This document shows, piece by piece, positions 6,129 through 8,411 of a stretch of DNA of 8,411 bases. The position numbers were made by a program, and so were the translations under genes. The notes beneath the pieces were generated by a model, which saw nothing but the letters and a program-made list of their open reading frames with translations, did not search any database and was not told where the DNA came from. The stretch lies in NCBI GenBank assembly GCA_905215275.1, contig CAJMPE010000083.1, forward strand, positions 1 through 8,411. Direction: 5' to 3'. Source of the DNA: an uncultured bacterium. GTDB lineage: Bacteria; Actinomycetota; Coriobacteriia; Coriobacteriales; Coriobacteriaceae. Every line of letters begins with the position of its first letter. Position 1 is the stretch's first letter.

Positions 6129-6240
6129 GGCTGGAGTGCCGAACCTCGACCATGCCGGAATCCGTTCTTTTAAAACCGCAGGTAGATGAGTCGTTTGTTT
6201 TTAAAAATGACAGGTATGGTTGCGAGGCGCTGATTCGGCG

Positions 6241-6261
6241 CCGTAATCCGGCATAGTTTTG
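6241..6261 (-). repeat. Right arm of the 21-bp inverted repeat
   Basis: Begins CCGTAATCCGGCATAG and ends TTTTG. It is the reverse complement of 6108-6128 at 20 of 21 positions. It overlaps the right side of a small GGCGC/GCGCC hairpin. Confidence 0.8.
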
Positions 6262-6325
6262 AAACGGGCTGTTCTTGCAAGGTCCGACGACAGTCCTTCC
6301 TATCGCAAACCATAGCTTTTACCTT

Positions 6326-6353
6326 GGGCTTCGCCTGTGTGCGGGGCCCTTTT
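6326..6353 (+). terminator. Intrinsic terminator upstream of the riboswitch promoter
   Basis: GGGCTTCGC (6326-6334) pairs with GCGGGGCCC (6341-6349) over 9 bp including two G-T wobbles, with a 6-nt loop, and TTTT follows. It would insulate the riboswitch unit from readthrough out of aarF or from any transcript of the intergenic element. Confidence 0.7.
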
Positions 6354-6380
6354 GCGTGGTACCATACTGACAGTAATAAT
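6352..6380 (+). promoter_or_regulatory. Candidate promoter of the riboswitch-controlled gene
   Basis: TTGCGT (6352-6357) and AATAAT (6375-6380) are 17 nt apart, which predicts a start a few bases before the riboswitch at 6391. The -35-like hexamer overlaps the T tract of the preceding terminator. CATACT at 6363-6368 is an alternative -10 but lacks a good -35. Confidence 0.45.
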
Positions 6381-6390
6381 CGATGGCCTA

Positions 6391-6561
6391 GATGGTGGTG
6401 CGGAGACGCACGAATGCGCGGTTTTCCTGCGTGTTTGGGAGAATCGGGGTGCAAATCCCCGGCTGTACCAGTAACCGTAATTCCTCTTGGCTCGGGATGT
6501 TCGCATCGCAGATCGGACGATGCGCCCGGGCCGTTAAGGTTAAGTCGGATCGCCTCCCATC
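6391..6561 (+). ncRNA. Cobalamin (B12) riboswitch
   Basis: The conserved core is present in order. GGGAGAA (6437-6443) is followed by GGGGTGCAAATCCCC (6446-6460), then GGCTGTACCAGTAACCGTAA (6461-6480), which matches the family's GxGGTxCCxGxxACxGTAA-type block. A two-part arm follows: GGCTCGGG (6489-6496) against CCCGGGCC (6525-6532), and an apical CGCATCG/CGATGCG stem (6502-6508 with 6518-6524). The B12 box is AAGTCGGATCGCC (6542-6554). Closing helix P1 can form between GATGG (6391-6395) and CCATC (6557-6561). Cobalamin riboswitches normally lower expression of uptake or synthesis genes when the cofactor is plentiful. The subclass (adenosyl- or hydroxo/methylcobalamin) is not decided here. 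It lies on the same strand as, and 144 nt before, the large surface-protein gene. Confidence 0.92.
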
Positions 6562-6705
6562 TTGTACGCGACCGCGGCGTATGCTGCCGGTACGCGTTGG
6601 GCTCTGGAGGGAAGGGGGACCCCGATGGGGGTACTCGAGCGCAATGTGCGCGATGACGTGGGGCAGCCGCTGGGCAATGCTCCAAGTTCAGACAATAGGA
6701 GACAA
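6562..6705 (+). promoter_or_regulatory. Structured leader between riboswitch and surface-protein gene (expression platform)
   Basis: Five bases after P1 a long hairpin can form: 6567-6578 with 6583-6596, 12 pairs, GTAT loop, two single-base bulges. No T tract follows, so it is not a standard terminator. Next come a strong ribosome-site-like run GGAGGGAAGGGGG (6606-6618) and a small hairpin (6619-6623 with 6628-6632) whose loop holds an ATG at 6625. That ATG is in frame with the surface protein 81 nt downstream, with no stop between. A second ribosome-like site AGGAGA is at 6697-6702. The layout suggests control of translation rather than of termination. Confidence 0.5.
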
Positions 6706-8411
6706 ATGGATATGTTTGAAGACGAGCGCCAGCGCGCCTCGTGGCGTCGCCATGGAGCGATTGCCCGCGACGTAGCCAAGCGCGGTCTGGTGGCGTTCCT
6801 GGCTTTTGCCATGGCTTTTGGCACCACGCCGGCGCAACTTTGGGCCGAGGGCGCCGAGGGCATTGCCGAGGCCGTGGCGCAGGCTGCGACGGGCGGCGAG
6901 GGCGCGGCGGTCGACGAGGGCACTGCTGCCGGCGCCGACGCGAACAGTGCAGCGAGCGCTGCTGACGATGGTGTCGACGCAGATCAGGGCGCAACCGCGA
7001 GTGTCGCGAATGGTGATGACGCCGCCACGGGCAACGCGACTGAGTCCGAGAACTCTGCGGCGGCGCCTGCTGCTTCGGAGCAGAAGAACGCCGTTGCCGC
7101 CGCGTCCGCCACAACGCTTTCGAGCGAGGCCAAGGTTTTCATCCAGGACACCAAGGATAAGGACAGCTCCTATTCCACGAAGTCGGGCGCGCTCAGCGCG
7201 GGCGATACGCTCTGGGCAAATATGTACGATGAGGTCGAGGACGACTGGTACGGCACTTCGACTGAGTCCGTTGCCAATCCCGGCACCTGGACTTACACCT
7301 GGCTCGCCGGCACGACCAGGGCCAGCAGCAATGTCGCCGACTACACCGAGGTCGTAGGCCACGAGCAGTCGCTCACCGTCACCGCCGCGATGGAAGGCAA
7401 ATATTTCATCTGCAAGGTAACGGTTGATGGCAAGGATTACTTCGGCCCCTCGGTTTCGTACGGCTCGGGTGTCAATGCCAACTACATTCCTGGCCCCGTG
7501 CTGGGTGCCGGTCAGATGGAGCTTAACAGCGTCAAGCTGAATAGCGACACGCCGAGCATAGGCGATACCCTGACGGCGACTCCGTACATAAGCTATTATC
7601 AGCAAGCCCCCGCCGATGCCAAGGTCACCTACACGTGGTCCGCATCCACCTCGCAGTACTCGGGATTTACCAAGATCGAGGGCGAGACGGGCGCTACGCT
7701 CGTGGTGGGCGACGACCTTGAGGGCAAGTACATCAGGGTCGAGGCCAACGCTGGCGTCAACACGGTGAACAAGACCACTTCCAGCAAGGTCAAACAGGCC
7801 GGTGCGGTCGAACTTTCGGCCGTGTCCATCGTTAACCCCAAGGACAACACGAGCGTCTTTGCGGTGGGGGATACCGCTAAGGCCCGCGCCAAGGAGAAGG
7901 GCGGCGCGTACGGCGCGTTCGTCGACGCGAGCAAGCTCAACTATCAGTGGCAGAGCTCTGACACTAAGGGCGGCACGTATACCGATATCGCGGGCGCCAC
8001 GGGTGAGACCCTCGAGCTTACCGACGCTTTGGGTGGCAAGTACCTCAAGTGCAAGGTGTCTTCGAAGATCGGCTCTTCGAGCTTGACCAACTCGACGGGT
8101 GCTCTCGTTGCTGCCGCCGGTTCAATTAATGTCACGAGCGTGACCATGAGCCCGACTTCGGGCAAAGTCGAGGTTGGCTCCACGATTACGGCGACCGCCA
8201 AGGTGGGTTCCACCGACGTTACCACCGATTCGCATGTCACGTGGCAGTGGTATAAGGGCAAGTCGAATACCGCCAGCTCGTGTAACACGCCTATCGAGGG
8301 TGAGACCGGTAACACCCTGACGGTGACCGCCGCCCTTAAGGGTTGGTACGTCGTGGCCAAGGCCAACGGCGGCTATGGCGAGCAGAAGCCGTACTATGCG
8401 GCGGGTCCTGT
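6706..8411 (+). CDS. Large secreted Ig-like-repeat surface protein (5' part, runs off the window)
   Basis: The frame stays open to the window edge, giving 568 complete residues of a longer protein. A basic N-terminus leads into a hydrophobic signal segment (about 27-47, GLVAFLAFAMAFGTTPAQLWA) with likely cleavage near WAEG. An Ala/Asp/Gly-rich acidic low-complexity linker spans about 49-140. Then come at least four Ig-like beta-sandwich repeats (about 143-255, 272-366, 369-470 and 474-568). They share the pattern Y-x-W ... I-x-G-x-TG-x-TL ... L-x-GKY-x-x-x-V; examples are IEGETGATLVVGDDLEGKY (324-342) and IAGATGETLELTDALGGKY (428-446). Starts: ATG 6706 lies 4 nt after AGGAG (6697-6701) and ATG 6712 lies 10 nt after it, differing by two residues. 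ATG 6625 would add 27 residues. The gene sits behind a cobalamin riboswitch, which suggests corrinoid-responsive expression. The C-terminus, with any ligand-binding or cell-wall anchor domain, is not visible. Confidence 0.9.
   Translation, partial: MDMFEDERQRASWRRHGAIARDVAKRGLVAFLAFAMAFGTTPAQLWAEGAEGIAEAVAQAATGGEGAAVDEGTAAGADANSAASAADDGVDADQGATASVANGDDAATGNATESENSAAAPAASEQKNAVAAASATTLSSEAKVFIQDTKDKDSSYSTKSGALSAGDTLWANMYDEVEDDWYGTSTESVANPGTWTYTWLAGTTRASSNVADYTEVVGHEQSLTVTAAMEGKYFICKVTVDGKDYFGPSVSYGSGVNANYIPGPVLGAGQMELNSVKLNSDTPSIGDTLTATPYISYYQQAPADAKVTYTWSASTSQYSGFTKIEGETGATLVVGDDLEGKYIRVEANAGVNTVNKTTSSKVKQAGAVELSAVSIVNPKDNTSVFAVGDTAKARAKEKGGAYGAFVDASKLNYQWQSSDTKGGTYTDIAGATGETLELTDALGGKYLKCKVSSKIGSSSLTNSTGALVAAAGSINVTSVTMSPTSGKVEVGSTITATAKVGSTDVTTDSHVTWQWYKGKSNTASSCNTPIEGETGNTLTVTAALKGWYVVAKANGGYGEQKPYYAAGP

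Larger units (their letters stand above)
6108..6261. other. 154-bp intergenic element bounded by an inverted repeat
   Basis: The arms at 6108-6128 and 6241-6261 enclose a non-coding core. The core holds TTTTAAAA and TTTTTAAAAA palindromes (about 6168-6175 and 6198-6207), two copies of CAGGTA and a small hairpin (GGCGC 6226-6230 with GCGCC 6238-6242). Just outside lies a perfect 12-bp palindrome, CACGCCGGCGTG (6084-6095). I see no coding capacity. It could be a small mobile or dispersed repeat element, or the footprint of a structured RNA. Apart from this element and the terminators around it, 6042-6325 holds nothing else I can support. Confidence 0.45.

Noticed and set aside
6011..6256. 81-codon + strand frame from the end of aarF into the intergenic element
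   Set aside because: It starts inside aarF in another frame, crosses the probable terminator and the inverted repeat, and resembles no protein family.
6706..6850. Twin-arginine export signal in the surface protein
   Set aside because: An RR pair is present near residues 14-15, but the following residues do not match the SRRxFLK pattern, and the hydrophobic segment fits an ordinary Sec signal better.
6170..7114. 314-residue minus-strand frame over the riboswitch and the signal-peptide region
   Set aside because: It is Arg/Pro/Ser-rich shadow coding opposite the surface-protein gene and a well-supported riboswitch.
1..8411. CRISPR arrays, tRNA or rRNA genes, complete insertion sequences
   Set aside because: I saw no regularly spaced direct repeats, tRNA cloverleaf, rRNA-like stretch or transposase.

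Overview
The window reads as GC-rich chromosomal DNA of a Gram-positive, anaerobic, gut-type actinobacterium. My best guess is Coriobacteriia, close to Collinsella. The reasons are strong G/C preference at third codon positions, an fchA-folD pair, a C69 dipeptidase, a phasin-like/AarF pair and a large Ig-repeat surface protein behind a cobalamin riboswitch. This assignment rests on recalled family patterns, not on a search. All supported genes lie on the + strand; long minus-strand open frames are antisense shadows of GC-rich genes.

Layout. (1) Positions 1-288 hold the probable 3' end of an upstream membrane-protein gene, stopping at 221, and a strong intrinsic terminator. (2) Positions 336-1825 hold a two-gene one-carbon operon: a stand-alone methenyl-THF cyclohydrolase (fchA) and 2 nt later a FolD-family methylene-THF dehydrogenase. 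The FolD lacks the family's catalytic lysine and its partner glutamine, so the two proteins probably split the activities of ordinary bifunctional FolD. (3) Positions 1826-2180 are intergenic and dominated by a 230-bp AT-rich island. It is bounded by a 31-bp inverted repeat (30/31 matches) and contains a 12-bp perfect hairpin terminator. (4) Positions 2181-3704 encode a C69 (PepD-type) dipeptidase, followed by a 13-bp perfect hairpin. (5) Positions 3853-6041 encode a small phasin-like protein and an AarF/UbiB-type atypical kinase 8 nt downstream, a probable two-gene operon. (6) Positions 6042-6390 are intergenic, with two probable terminators, a second inverted-repeat pair (20/21 matches) and a putative promoter. 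(7) Positions 6391-6561 are a cobalamin riboswitch with a recognisable B12 box, followed by a structured leader of about 145 nt. (8) From 6706 to the right edge runs the 5' part of a secreted, repeat-rich surface protein, cut off by the window.

The genes form independent units rather than one system. The most interesting points are the riboswitch driving a large surface protein, which suggests corrinoid-responsive surface biology; the divided FolD/FchA chemistry; and two unrelated inverted-repeat-bounded intergenic elements that look like members of dispersed repeat families.
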